Assembly (NCBI GenBank): GCA_014529385.2
Contig: CM043971.1
Location: forward strand, 57,354,709 to 57,418,708
DNA: 64,000 nt
DNA from: Adiantum capillus-veneris
Lineage: Eukaryota > Streptophyta > Polypodiopsida > Polypodiales > Pteridaceae
Direction of reading: 5' to 3'
Positions 10,081 through 22,267 of the stretch are shown piece after piece. The translations under genes were made by a program, and so were the position numbers. Under the pieces are notes generated by a model. The model did no database searches and had not been told where the DNA came from. It was given only the letters and a program-made list of their open reading frames with translations. The number at the start of each line of letters is the position of its first letter. Positions within the stretch are counted from its first letter, which is position 1.

Positions 10081-11675
10081 ATGGCCGACAATAGTAAAGA
10101 GAGTGAAATTAATGTTGATAACTTTGATTTTGGTAATGAGCAAGCTACTAATGATGCTGGATGCTTGTTAACTATCTTGTTTCTAGGCTTCAACAAGCCA
10201 TGGGCAATCCATCCCTCCAAAGTGAAGTGCAACGGTAGCTTCGTGCTCATGGGATTCTCCAAGCTCCCCACCATGACGAGAGAGCACCTAGGAAGCTTCC
10301 GTGCGAGACTTCCAAAAGAGGTCTCTCTTCGATTCGGAAGAAGAAGAGGATCCATATGAAGGGCTCAGAAATTTGCTCCTTGATAACGCATGTCCTTCTC
10401 AAAGGAGAATTCAAGAGCCTTCACCGAAGGAACGAGAAAGAAGTGAGTCTCCCGCCACCTCGGCGGAGATGGCTCCACGAAGACGGCAGGCTAAACGCTC
10501 TCCATCGCCTCCAAAACGGAGAAGACCATCGCATACTTCTCCACACCATACTTCAAAGAGGGATGACAAAAAGCAAGAGAAGAAAAAGGCTAGAAAGAGG
10601 ACACCCTCTTCTCCATCTTCTTCATCCTCTTCCTCTTATGAAAGTGATGGTGAAGACAACGAAGATCAAGGCAAGAAAAAGGCGAGAAAGAGGTCACCCT
10701 CTTCTCCGTCTTCCTCAAATTCTTCATCTTCTGAAGAAAGTGATGGTGCAACCTTTGAACCATCAAAAAGAAGAGGCCATAGGAAATCATATGCCGCGTG
10801 GAAGAGGTCATCCAAGCTCAAGAAGTTCAAAGAGGGAGGGAAGAACATCTCTTTCCTTACCTACGATGGCACTTTTGGTGCTACGGACAAAGTCTTGGCC
10901 TTTATCCAACAATTCGATGCGGCGTTTGGAGATGAGGGCTTCAAGGAGTCCTCTAAGCTATGCCATGTAGCTAGGCACTTTCAAAAGTTCGCCAAGCAAT
11001 GGTGGTCTAGCCTACGGGCCAACTGTGAAGCTCCATGAACATGGAAAGCTTTAAGAGCTTCCATTATTGAAGCACTTTTTGGCCACCGATGCCAAAGACA
11101 AAGTACTCACCAAATGGAGAAGCTTAAAGCTCTCTCCTTAGGAATCCATTCACAAATATGTAGACAAGTTTTGGGACCTACAACTCAAAGCCACTGTCTT
11201 CAAAAATTTGGATTGTGGAGAGCAAAAGCAACAATTTTGTGCGGGCTTAACTGAAGAAATGGCGGAGTATGTCAACTCCCAAAGGTCATGCACCATATCA
11301 GCGGTTATACACCATACTATGGTGGCCTCTCAAATCAATTTCCAAACGGGGGCTAAAAGAAATTCTAAGCCCACGGAAAACAAGGGTTCCAATGAGCCTA
11401 AGGGGAAGGACAATGTCCAAAAGTCTCCTAAGGGCAACTCCAACAAAGCTAAAGAGAAGGGAGTTTATAAAGGCAAAAATAAACTCTCTCCTGAAGAGCT
11501 TGAGCGTTATCGCAAGGATAACTGTTGTTTCAAGTGTGGCGAGCAAGGGCATGTGTATCGCGCTTGTCCCCAAAGAACACCCGCCATGAACCTCCTAGAG
11601 CTACCTTGGTCGAAACCCAAGAGGAGGAAATTCACCACAAAGAATCTCCTTTATGCCATGCTTGGGGAAAGGTAA
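10081..11675 (+). pseudogene. gag of gypsy element B, several frameshifts
   Basis: Structural polyprotein of the retrotransposon. The ATG at 10081 opens an acidic N-terminus (starts MADNSKE). The frame shifts within about 100 bp and again near 10300, where a long basic Ser/Arg/Lys region begins, with two similar blocks of KKKARKR followed by Pro/Ser runs. The capsid-type segment (FIQQFDAAF, then FAKQWWSSL) ends at a stop at 11036-11038. The C-terminal part resumes at about 11208 with a CCHC knuckle, CFKCGEQGHVYRAC (about 11527-11568). The basic N-terminal domain is longer than usual for chromovirus Gag. Two or more frame breaks make it non-functional as it stands. Confidence 0.75.
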
Positions 11676-13244
11676 GAGAACATGATGCTTTTATTCTCTT
11701 TGACCCTGGTTCTCCTCACAATCTTATATCTATAGAGTTAGCCACCAAGCTAGGCATACAAGCCTACGAGATGGGAGATGTCCTACCCACAGACAATGCT
11801 TTCAAGGGGCAAGAAGCTTCAGTCACTCCCTTAATCGGGAAATTGAGGCTCTATGTCCAAAGCTATGTGGACAAAGAGGACTTCTTTATCTCTCCTCTCA
11901 AGCATGAGGATGTAATCATAGGGGCACCATGGTCTGATCGCATGGCTGCCAATGTTAAAATCCCTGAAAGGAGAATCTCCTTTAAGTTCAGGGAAAAAGA
12001 TATGTATATAGATGCTAAGGAAATGGGTAACACTATACCCATTGTACATACACAAGCTTTCAACAAGTCAATAAAGAGCTCTATTTCCGTGTACATGATT
12101 TTTGTTAAAGATTCTCAAAATGAACCTAATGTTTTAGCAAAAGAAAATATACACAATCAAAAGGAATTTAGAGTTATCCAATTTTCTCAAGGGGTTTCAA
12201 GATGTCTTTATTGACGACATCCCTTGTGAGCTACCTCCTAAACGAGGCAATGATGACCATGCAATTGAATTTCTTCCAGGAAGTTCACCGCCTAACAAGC
12301 CTCCTTATAGAGTTTCTCAAGCTCAACAAGAGGAGATTATGCGGCAAGTGCATGATTTAGTTGAGAAGGGCATGGTTAGGCCTAGCTCATCTCCATTTTG
12401 TTCTCCTGTGCTACTAGTGCAAAAGAAAAACGGCACATATCGTATGTGTGTTGACTATAGAGCACTAAATAGGATCACTATCAAGAATAGGTTTCCCATT
12501 TCACGGGTAGAAGACCTATTTGATAAGCTACAAGGGTCCACCTACTTTAGTAAGATTGACCTAAAAAGTGGCTATCATCAAATAAGGATAGTTGATCAAG
12601 ACATTGTAAAGACCGCATTTCGCACCACATTTGGTCTTTACGAATACATTGTCATGCCTTTTGGCTTGACCAATGCACCAGCCACATTCAACCGCTTGAT
12701 GGAGAAGCTATTCAGGCCTCACCGAACCTTTACTGGAGTGTTCATTGATGATATCATCATCTACTCTAATTTATTAGACGAACACAAGCAACACCTCCAA
12801 GTAATATTTCAAGTTCTAAGAGAGAATAAACTCAATGTTAATCGAAAGAAAAGTGAATTTTTCTTGCAAGAGATTCAGTATTTAGGTCACATTATCTCTC
12901 AAGATGGCATCCAAATGGATCCATCAAAGTTAGAGGTAATAAAAGGATGGCCTAAACCAAGGAATCTTTACGAGTTAAGAAGCTTTATAGGTATGTGCGC
13001 ATACTATAGACGCTTCATAGAAAAGTTCTCACTAATAGCAGGACCATTACATGACCTAACAAAGAAAAACGTTAGGTACACATGGTCTGCCAAGGAGAAC
13101 AATGCTTTCGAAAATCTTAAAGAAAACATTATCTCTCAACCTGTGCTTACACTACCGGATCTCTCAAAGCCATTTGAGGTCCAATGTGACGCTTGTGTTG
13201 ATATTGCCTTGGAGCTGTTTTTCTTCAAGAAGGGCACGCTATAG
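11576..13244 (+). pseudogene. Protease and reverse transcriptase of gypsy element B
   Basis: The protease segment follows Gag in an overlapping frame and contains ILFDPGSPHNLIS, where the usual D-S/T-G triad is D-P-G, so the active site is altered. This frame ends at 12214. Reverse transcriptase (12339-13244) shows the conserved order: MVRPSSSPFCSPVLLVQKK, YRMCVDYRALN, KIDLKSGYHQIR, MPFGLTNAPATF and the catalytic FIDD box in VFIDDIIIYS, then the connection region YLGHIISQDG. RT copies the element RNA into DNA in cytoplasmic particles. The frame runs into TAG at 13242-13244, inside what should be RNase H. Confidence 0.85.
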
Positions 13245-15006
13245 GCTATCAAAGTTGAAGGCTCGACCCTATTGAGCAAGCTCTAGGCATATATGAAAAG
13301 GAACTCCTTGCAGTTCATGGAAGCACTATTTATTGGGGACTCCTTTCATTCTGCGAACGAATCACCAAAGTCTTAAGTACTTCATGACGTAGACCAAGCT
13401 CTCCGACAAACAAATGAGGTGGGCAAATTTCCTTTCGAAATTTCATTTTCATATTGCTCACATTGCTGGCAAGCATAATCAAGTAGCCGATGCACTCTCA
13501 AGACAGCCGAGAGTTAATGCGGTTTCCATAGCAACTCACAATGATCTATCTTCTATGATAGAAGAGTATGCTATTGATCTTGATTTTAGAGATGTGATTT
13601 CAGCCCTTGCACTAGGGAAGAAAGAGGAACCATTTACTTTACAAGATGGTTATCTTCTCTACGGCAATAGACTATGCGTTACTAGCTCACTAAGTGAGAA
13701 AGTAATGTATGAATCTTGTGCTCCTCCTTATGCAGGGCATAGAGGGATTTAGTCTACCCTAAAGGGGATTGAAACATATTTCTATTGGCCTACCATGAAA
13801 GCAAACATACAAGAGTATGTTTCTAAATGTGTGGTATGTCAAAAGACGAAGTTTGATAGAGGGAAGCAACTTGGATTGCTTCAACCTTTGCCAATCCCTA
13901 ATTCACCATGGGAGAGCATATCCATGGATTTTATCTTTGGATTGCCTAAGTCTATCCATGGGAATACGGGAATATGGACGATAGTAGACAGGTTCAATAA
14001 ACAAACTCATTTTATACCTGTCAAAAAGACTATCAAAGCCCATCAAATGGCAACCCTCTTCATTTCACAAATCTTCTAGTACCATGGCTTGCCAATGTCC
14101 ATAGTGTCGGATAGAGATCCTAGAATGACTAGTAATTTCTAGAAGGGTCTCTTTGAGAATTTAGGAACAAGGCTAAATTTCTCTTCGGCCTATCACCCGC
14201 AAACCGATGGCCAAAGTGAAATAGCTAACCTAACAATTCTCGATCTATTAAAAGCCTATGTAACGGAAGTAGATCAAAGATCCCAGTGGGAGAAGTACTT
14301 ACCCTTAGTGGAGTATGCCTACAATAACCCTGTACATACTTCCACGGGAAAAGCACCTTTTGAGGTAATTGAGGGAAGATCAAAAATTCCCTTGCTACTT
14401 AAGGTACACGGGAAGATCTTCCCTGCAGATGAGTATAGCCGAGACCTACAAGAATCTTTCCAAAAGATTAAGGATGCTATCTCTATCTCACAGCAAAGGC
14501 AAAAGGTTGCTGCTGACAAGCACAGAAGAGCCAAAGCCTTTAAAGAAAATGATAGGGTCTTATTAAAATTTCACAAGGCTCGATTAAGGCACACGATAGG
14601 CAAGAATCCTACGGGACACCAGAAGTACTATGCTAAGTTAGCAAAAAGGTACTAAGGTCCCTTCCAGATTCTTAGGCCAATCAATGAGATGGCCTATCAA
14701 CTCAAGTTGCCCAGTCATTGGCTCATACACAATGCTTTCCATGTGAGCCTACTAAAGCCTTACAAAGGAGAGCCACCTCAAGAACCAACTATTGAAGACC
14801 CACCGGAGATCGACGACCAAGAAGAGGTGCTGCAACCTGAGTCCATTCTCCCACATGAAGACAAGGTACTAAGAGGTGGTAAGACTATCAAACGATATCT
14901 TATTAAGTTTAAGAATTATCCTTTTGAAGATGTTAGATGGATGCAAGGCATACAATTAAAGGATAACCTAAACCTTGTCAATGCTTACAATGCTTCCCTA
15001 GAGTAA
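13245..15006 (+). pseudogene. RNase H, integrase and chromodomain of gypsy element B
   Basis: The RNase H region is badly broken; its tail survives as HIAGKHNQVADALSRQ (about 13455-13505). Integrase follows: the HHCC finger ends CVVCQ (13828-13842), and the DDE core has SMDFIFGLPK (first Asp), then SIVSDRDPR (second Asp) and YHPQTDGQSE (Glu). In-frame stops lie near 13750, 14077, 14140 and 14653; at least the third looks like a Trp-to-stop change. The last ORF (14689-15006) has HNAFHVSLLKPY, the usual integrase C-terminal GPY/F-region tail, then a degenerate chromodomain (RYLIKFKNYPFEDVRW). That domain places B among the chromoviruses, whose chromodomains guide insertion toward particular chromatin. 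Confidence 0.8.
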
Positions 15007-15359
15007 GCAAATGTACAAATGTTTAAAATGAACAAAGTTTCTATCTTATAAGACTCTCTTTTTCTTTATTGTGCACAAAAATGAAGTAGTATGCATGCTT
15101 AGATCAAGTTTGCGGAGACGACGTCTCCCGAACACCAAGTAGAGCTTGTCACTCTACTATGGAAGACTGATATGACTAATGTGCAGACATGATTGCAGTA
15201 GCTTAGGCTCTCAAGCGCCAAATGGACTAGTCATCCATTCTGGAACGATGTCATAGGGTAACATAGGGATCCTCTACCCGCTACGAAAAGGACTAATGAA
15301 TATGCTTTATCTTCTCTACCCCATACTCGAGGACGACTATGATTTCAAGAGAGAGATAA
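15007..15359 (+). other. 3' untranslated interior of element B with polypurine tract
   Basis: No gene. The purine-rich TTCAAGAGAGAGATAA lies directly before the TG of the following LTR and fits a polypurine tract. Confidence 0.55.
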
Positions 15360-16582
15360 TGTCATAATAATCAATATCTAATTCTCCTAAATGATGTTAA
15401 ACTGATCATTTAATATGGGGAAGTGCCAAGGGAGAAAAAGCTAGAATATTGGTTAAGCTAGCAGACCAGCCATAGTAGGGATCCAAAGGAGGCAAAATAG
15501 GGATCCAATGGGGGGGCCATCTGCAAAAGAACTACGTGAAACAATGGGCTCAAAAGACCCTAAGGTTTAGCCCATTAAGACTTCCAAAATGCTAAGGTTC
15601 CAAAATTCAAAGGTTGTGTCCAAAGGTCAAACATTAGGGGAATTGGATGCTTTGAGTGTGTCCCAGAAAGTCTTTGTCAAGCCCTACATAGGAGGGGGCG
15701 AGCCCAAGAAGTAGGGGATGAGAGAGAAACACCCACACTTACTCACAAGCTTTATTTGTACACGGGGAAAGAGAGACACATGTCAGCTCCCTAGGCCAGA
15801 TGCCCACAAGGTGTGGTCAAATCCTATTGGATGGCCATGGAGGTGGACCAATGAGAATTAGGATAGAGAAAATCTAGTTTAATTAATTTAAAAACACTTA
15901 ATAAAAGAACCAATCAGAATTAAGCTCTCTAGAAGACAATTGGACAGTCTCCCAAGGGGACCAATGAGCATTCAACAGCCCAATGGCTTGCCTGATTCCT
16001 ATTGGCCAAGAGGAAAAGGGGTCCAATGAGAGTTTAGTTGCACTTATTAATTACCTAAAGCTCTCACAAAAGGGGAAAGGGGGACACATGTCAGAAGGCT
16101 ATCACTTATGCTGCTTAATTTCCATCGGCTGAGGCTGGGGAGGTCCAATAGGGCTGTACCATTAGTAATTAGCAAGGAAGGTCGACCAAGAGAGAGAGGG
16201 GGTTGATTTTTGCAAGGCAATATCACACACACACTCACTCAATCTCATGTGTGAAGAAAAGAAGACTCTCTCTCCTTCTCAAGCTTTAATGGAAAGCTTA
16301 CCACCTACTCCAAGCTTGTGAGAAGGGAAGCCTACAACAACAACTCTTTGTGATGCAAATCCAACCAATAGCCAAGCTTCAATGCATGCTCATCTCCTCT
16401 ACCATGCTAATTACTAATCTAAGCTATGCTAATATGAGTGATTATGTGAGGAGATGTACATCTTTCTCGTAAGAATACTCCTTCTTCCTCTCAATCTACT
16501 CTCATACCCCGCTAGCTCTCACCATCTTCGAAGGCGTGTGAGGTCTAGGGTGAGACTGTGCGGGAATTGATGTTGTGTTTGA
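15360..16582 (+). repeat. Second LTR of element B, part 1 (interrupted by copia-1)
   Basis: Matches the first 1.2 kb of the 5' LTR, starting TGTCATAATAATC. It stops at the 5-mer TTTGA, where copia-1 is inserted; the intact 5' LTR reads straight through this point (GTGTTTGATAAGTG). The LTR continues at 22126. Confidence 0.9.
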
Positions 16583-16801
16583 TGAAGTCGCGGAGCGGAG
16601 CGTGGGTCGACTCTCTCTCACACACACACACACAGTGAGCTTACACAGTACAGTACGCAGAGAACTGTTAGAAGGGTTATCTCCTAATTCCTTAGTATTC
16701 ACAAAGTATAAGTTAGTATATACAAAGAGTTAGAGGGAAGTGAGTTAAGCGGGCGGCCAGCCATATCCGCATAAGAGGCCACTTGGGCTTTAATCCCAAC
16801 A
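16583..16801 (-). repeat. 3' LTR of copia-1 (left side)
   Basis: Plus-strand sequence starts TGAAGTCGCGGAGC and ends AATCCCAACA (TG...CA). It matches 21904-22120 almost base for base. The purine tract AAGTGGGAGG lies just inside it, at about 16804-16813 as read on the minus strand. Confidence 0.95.
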
Positions 16802-16885
16802 ACCTCCCACTTAAAGTCCAATGTGGCACTTTAAGTAACCGTAAATCTATGAACATAAATGTACAAAGATTTACATGGCTGCCAT

Positions 16886-19800
16886 CTATCCAATGCCCAA
16901 TAACTCACGACAATGCACAAAGCCCTCTCCTGGAAGTCCCTTTGTGAGTAGATCAGCAGGATTGTCCTTGGTGTGGATCTTCAGCAGTTGTATCTGCTTG
17001 TCTTCAAGTACTCCCTAATGAAGTGATATTTGACATCAATATGCTTAGTCTTCGAATGGAACACTGGATTCTTTGCCAATTGTATAGCACTTTGACTATC
17101 ACAATATAACTCTGGCATATCTGCATTGATTCCCAAGTCTGCTACCAATCTACCAAGCCAAATAGCTTCTTTGCATGCCTCATTTGCTGCAACATACTCA
17201 GCTTCTGTAGTAGACTGCGTAACACAATCTTGTAATCGAGATCGCCATGATATGGCACCTCCAGCCAATGTAAAGACATAGCCTGATGTAGATCTCCTCT
17301 TATCCAAGTCTCCTGCATAATCTGAGTCAGTGTATCCTCTGACACTCAAATCATGACTACCATAGCATATGCGCATACTCTTTGTATGTTTTAAGTATCT
17401 CATGATACCTTTCACTGCCTCCCAATGTTTCTTGCCGGGATTTGACATATATCTGCTAACCACTCCCACTGCAAATGCAATATCCGGACGTGTAGCAATC
17501 ATTGCATGCATCAAACTACCCACTGCAGACGCATATGGAATCTTATCCATTTCAGCCTTTTCTTCCTCAGACACAGGACAATCTTGTTTGCTAAGTTTCA
17601 CATATGGTGGCAATGGAACACTCAATGCCTTTCCCTTCTCCATATTGAAACGTTGCAAAACCTTGTCAATATACTCTGTTTGAGATAACCAAATCAACTT
17701 CTTTGATCTGTCTCTCTCAATGCGCATACCAAGTATATGACTTGCCTCACCCATGTCTTTCATGTCAAACGATTTTGCCATCTTTGACTTCAAAGCTGAA
17801 ATTTCTTCCAAGTGTTTGCCAGCAATCAACATGTCATCCACATACAAAATAAGGATCGGCCAACTGCCATCCTTAGCCTTCTTTGTATATAGACAGTGAT
17901 CAAACTCACTACGTTTGTAGCCTTGAGAAAGCATAAACTGGTGGAACTTATGGTACCATGCCCTCGGTGATTGTTTTAAGCCATAAAGACTCTTTAACAA
18001 CTGGCATACCAAATGTTCCATGCCTTTCTCAACAAACCCTTCTGACTGCTGCATGTAAATTTCCACATCTAAATCACCATGCAAGAACGCTGTCTTGACA
18101 TCCATTTGGTGCAACACCAAATCCAATATAGCAACCAATGCAAGAAAGCATCTCAATGTAGTCATCTTGACCACTGGAGAGAAGACTTCATCAAAGTCAA
18201 TGCCTTGTTCTTGCTTAAAGCCCTTGGCAACAAGCCTTGCTTTGTACTTTGGCTGACTATCATGAGCGGTGATCTTATACCTGTAAACCCATTTACAAGG
18301 TAGAGCCTTTTTGCCCTGTGGTAATTTAACCAACTTCCATGTCTGGTTTTTATGCAGAGCTGTCATCTCTGACTGCATGGCCAACTGCCATTTTTTCGAG
18401 TCAACCATTTGTAATGCTTCCTTGTAACAAGATGGTTCTCCGCAATCTGTGAGCATGACATAATTTAAAGATGGCACATAACGATCAGGTGGTTTGGAGA
18501 CACGCTCAGAACGTCTCACCACAACTGATTCTGCCTCTCTAGCCACTATAGGCTGTTCCTGAGCCTGACCATGCTGTCTTGATGTGCTAGCACTAGGTCC
18601 ATCTTCCCTGAAGACAACTCTTCTGATCTCCTCTGTCTTCTTTGGCTTAGCATGAAACTTGGCTTCATTGAAATGCACATCATTGCTACGAATAAGCTTT
18701 CTGGACTCAGGATCCCAAAGCCGGTAACCCATCTCGCCCGATTCGCCATAGCCAAGAAATATACACTTCTTGCTCTTTGGTTCTAGCTTATTTTTGAACT
18801 CCTTAGGAATATGGCTATAAGCTTCACAACCAAAGACTCTGAGATGCTTATACGAAGGTGCCTTGCCTGTCCATAGCATCTCGGCCACTGCACTCTTATC
18901 CAGAACCCTACTAGGAGACCTGTTGATCAAATGGACTGCTGTAGCCACTGCTTCCGCCCAAAATCCATCAGGCAACTCAGCATTTGACAACATGCTTCTG
19001 ACCTTCTCTTGTATGGTCCTATTCATACGTTCTGCAACCCCATTCTGTGAAGGATTATATGGTGCAGTAAGTTCCCGCTTAATCCCTTTTGTTTCACAAA
19101 AGTCTTGAAAAGCTTTGGAAACGTACTCTCCACCATTGTCAGTTCTCAAGCACTTCAGCTTCTGACCACTTTGATTCTCCACCAGCTGCAAGAATGTCTT
19201 AAAGACCTTGAGCACCTCATCCTTGTGCTTCAAGAAGTAAACCCATACTTTGCGAGAATAGTCATCTATGAATGTACAAAAGTACGATGCTCCCCCTAGT
19301 GACAAACTAGGCATTGGTCCGCATCGATCACTGTGTACAAGAGCTAACCGTTCGTCCCTACGATTCCTCTTTGATCTGTGCGGTTCCTGTGTTTGCTTAC
19401 CATAAACACAATGCTCACAAAACTCGAAATCTTGAAATGAAAAGCCAGGCAAATAACCATAATGAAAAAGTATTTTCATTCCTCTTTTTGACATATGTCC
19501 CAACCTACGATGCCACAATGACACACTTGGCTGCTCAATCACATTAATTACATGGTTTTTAACCTCTGAAACATGTAAAGTGTACAGAGTTCCTGACTTG
19601 CTGCCATGTGCTACAGTCATCGAACCTTTGGAGATCTTCCAAGCGCTGTTCCCAAAAACTGTCACATAACCCGCATCATCCAACTTCCCTGTACTAATCA
19701 AGCTCTTTCGGATTGTTGGAACATGTCTGACATTCTTGAGCCATAAAGAAGAGCCATTCTGAAACTTCAACTGCACATCTCCCACTCCAAGTATGTCACA

Positions 19801-20040
19801 AACCTGCTCATTGCCAAGTCTGACATAATCTTTAGTAGCCACATATGATGTAAACCACTCTTTGTGCGGAGAAACATGTAAAGATGCCCCTGAGTCGATA
19901 ATCCAATCACTCATAGCATGTTTATCCTCTGCAGTCAAGAAAATAGAATCAAGATTGCTTGTAAGGAAGATGTCACCAGCTGCTATACTAGAATCACTGT
20001 CTGAACCAGATCCTGTGACATTCACCTCTTCAATCTTCAC
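16886..20040 (-). pseudogene. copia-1 pol: protease, integrase, RT, RNase H; one frameshift near the end
   Basis: A 1019-codon open frame continues the gag frame. In order: protease DSGAS; GAG-pre-integrase WHRRLGHMS; integrase with HSDRCGPM (Asp), RTDNGGEY (Asp) and NPSQNGVAERMN (Glu); the RT block KTAFLHGDLDVEIYMQ and catalytic YVDD; RNase H with YTDSDYAGD, STTEAEYVA and YCDSQSAI. Integrase before RT is diagnostic of Ty1/copia. The frame ends early near 17010. Homology to the usual RNase H tail continues in the neighbouring frame to a stop at 16886-16888, which points to a single-base deletion. Motifs such as STSGYVFTLAGGAISW look Tork/Tnt1-like, a lineage call made from memory of family features. 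Confidence 0.9.
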
Positions 20041-20850
20041 TGAACTTTTCTTTTCATCTTGCTCAGAACTCTTTGTTTTTCCTTTTTCTTGTTTCCACTT
20101 CGTACAGTTTCACTTCATGTGACCCTTCTTGACACAATGGTAGCATTCTATGTCATCCTTTGACTTCGAATCACGAGACTTACTTCGGTTTTGTGCCTTC
20201 TTACCCTTCTTCTCTTTAAACTGTCGTCTCCCTCGAACGACCAAAGCACTATTGCCTTTGCCTTTGTCAATGTTCTTCCTGTTCACTTCCTTTGTGAGCA
20301 AGCTGCCTTCTACATTGGCACTTGTAAGACCTTCTGGCGCGACAGAATTACTTAACGCTGTACGAAAAGTATCCCAACTGTCTGGCAAAGTGATTAAGAG
20401 AAATATAGCCTTCACTGAATCTGGAAAGACTATCTCCTGTGCTGTTAACTAGCTGAAAATTGTGTGAAATTCATTCAGATGATTTGACATGGCTGTCCCT
20501 TCCTTCATCTTCAAATCCACCAATTTCTTGAGCCAGTAAATCTGAGAAGCAGCACTTTGTTTCTCGTACATACCACATAGCTTTTGCCATACGCCATACG
20601 CTGTAGTCTCTTCTGCTACGTTGAAGTAAACATTTTCTGCCAGTGTCAGCATGATTGTGGAACAAGCTAACTCGTCAAGCTCTTCCCACTCATCTTCAGC
20701 CATACCTTCTGGTCTCTCCCCTTTGAGCTTCAGTGGCTTAACTTGTTTTTTCTGCACCAAAACCTGCCAAATCTGCTTCTTCCAGAATGGAAAGTTTGTG
20801 CCATCCAGCTTCTTTATGTTGTAAAGAGTCTCACTTTGAGAAGATGCCAT
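20041..20850 (-). pseudogene. copia-1 gag with two nonsense codons
   Basis: In the same frame as pol. The first ATG is at 20850 (product starts MASSQSETLYN); an upstream TTG is not a credible plant start. It contains the copia Gag signature LDGTNFPFWKKQIW and KLVDLKMKEG, with a CCHC-type knuckle CYHCVKKGHMK near the end. A TAG stop lies near 20449. A TGA near 20110 falls inside the zinc knuckle where Arg (CGA) is usual, consistent with C-to-T deamination at a CpG. Apart from these two codons the frame is open, so the Gag-Pol reading frame was probably intact recently. Confidence 0.85.
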
Positions 20851-21889
20851 ATCTGCCAAACTGTTTACTCCTGAGAAAAATCCGGCAGAGTTTCCCCTGT
20901 AAACTGGCCTCTGTACACAGTAAACAAGCTGAACACCTCTCCTCAGGAACTGTCAATATTTTGAAAATTTTTGACAGAGTCTCCCCTGTAAACTGAGCTC
21001 TGGGAATCAAAAGATAGCTCAAAAAACAATCATAAATAACTGACCAGTGACAAATCTAAAAAATCTCTGTAATATGCTGTCCTGTAAGCATACACTGTCT
21101 CCTCTCTGGGCGATGACAAAACATGTATCTGTCTCAAGACTGAACCCTGAACAATGCCTCAACGGCCTGACGCATAAGATGCAATCCACTGTCTACACAA
21201 AGTCATACATCCTAAGGGATAAAAGTCGGCGAAGAGGATGCGTGTAGAGGGGAACTCCAGCAACCTAATCCACCTCACACTGGGTAACCCAGCCCCCAGT
21301 GCTTGGCTTCAAAAAAACCTCACACACGACCCTCTCAGATGGCTCAGCAAACTGCCCAGAACTAGCATACATCCTATAATAGACCAATCACTGTCCTATG
21401 ACCGTTGTGGCGGTCTGTCTGCTAGCGTGACTCACAACTAGAAGACCCACAATCACAGTACATCAATCTGCAATACATGCCAGTGGTGTCAAGCCGTCGT
21501 ATGGCCACACCTCCCCTGGAACCTGGCAAGCACAAGAAGTAACAATGCAAACTGCAATATATATATCTGATGATATATATGTGTACCTGGTCTATAGATG
21601 ATGCTTTGAAGACTAATGAGTGATGTATGTCGATGCCGCTATTGATGTCGGCCACCTCCTGCTTGCCAATCTACACAAGACGGATTTCTTTGCGGCTGAA
21701 ATCTATCTTCTGCTGTAGTGCTCAAAACGAAATTCTGAGGGCATAAACGGCTTCGAAAGGGGGGTAAAACCCTAGGTCACCTACTGGAAACGCTCCCGGA
21801 ACGCCGAGTGTGAATTTTCGAACTCCGGATCCAGAATCTGCCGGAAAAGTGCGCGCGCGCGTGATTGCGCAAAACCGCACTGAACCAAG
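20851..21889 (-). other. 5' leader of copia-1
   Basis: About 1 kb between the primer-binding site and gag with no significant frame. It is long for a copia leader but shows no separate element boundary. Confidence 0.55.
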
Positions 21890-21901
21890 GCTCTGATACC
21901 A
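21890..21901 (-). other. Primer-binding site of copia-1
   Basis: The plus strand reads GCTCTGATACCA, the reverse complement of the canonical TGGTATCAGAGC, two bases from the 5' LTR. It fixes the minus-strand orientation. Confidence 0.95.
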
Positions 21902-21903
21902 AT

Positions 21904-22120
21904 TGAAGTCGCGGAGTGGAGCGTGGGTCGACTCTCTCACATACACACACACAGTGAGCTTACACAGTACAGTACGCAGAGAACTGTTAGAAGGGTTATC
22001 TCCTAATTCCTTAGTATTCACAAAGTATAAGTTAGTATATACAAAGAGTTAGAGGGAAGTGAGTTAGGCGGGCGGCCAACCATATCCGCATAAGAGGCCA
22101 CTTGGGCTTTAATCCCAACA
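21904..22120 (-). repeat. 5' LTR of copia-1 (right side)
   Basis: 217 bp, starts TGAAGTCGCGGAG and ends AATCCCAACA on the plus strand, followed by the TSD copy TTTGA. It is nearly identical to the left LTR. Confidence 0.95.
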
Positions 22121-22125
22121 TTTGA

Positions 22126-22267
22126 TAAGTGTTTTGCTTAGTGCATGAAGTTTCCATCTTCATTGCACTAGCTAGTATTGAAGGAACACAATGAATTGTA
22201 TTGTAAAATGTCTCTCTTGATGGGAGAAACCATAATACAAAGCCTTTTGGAGGGGGGACCGGCTCCA
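22126..22267 (+). repeat. Second LTR of element B, part 2 (between copia-1 and CACTA-1)
   Basis: Resumes the gypsy LTR at TAAGTGTTTTGCTTAG and runs to GGCTCCA, where the CACTA element is inserted. It matches about 9326-9467 of the intact LTR. Confidence 0.9.

Larger units (their letters stand above)
16583..22120 (-). mobile_element. Ty1/copia retrotransposon copia-1, structurally complete, nested in gypsy LTR
   Basis: A 5.54 kb element on the minus strand, bounded by LTRs of 219 and 217 bp and a perfect target-site duplication TTTGA (16578-16582 and 22121-22125). Removing it and one TTTGA restores the gypsy LTR exactly. From the 5' LTR (right side) the order is PBS, gag, protease, integrase, RT, RNase H, polypurine tract, 3' LTR: the copia order. 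The two LTRs differ by about four substitutions and one 2-bp indel by eye, so the insertion is fairly young. Coding damage is small: two stops and one frameshift. Confidence 0.95.
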
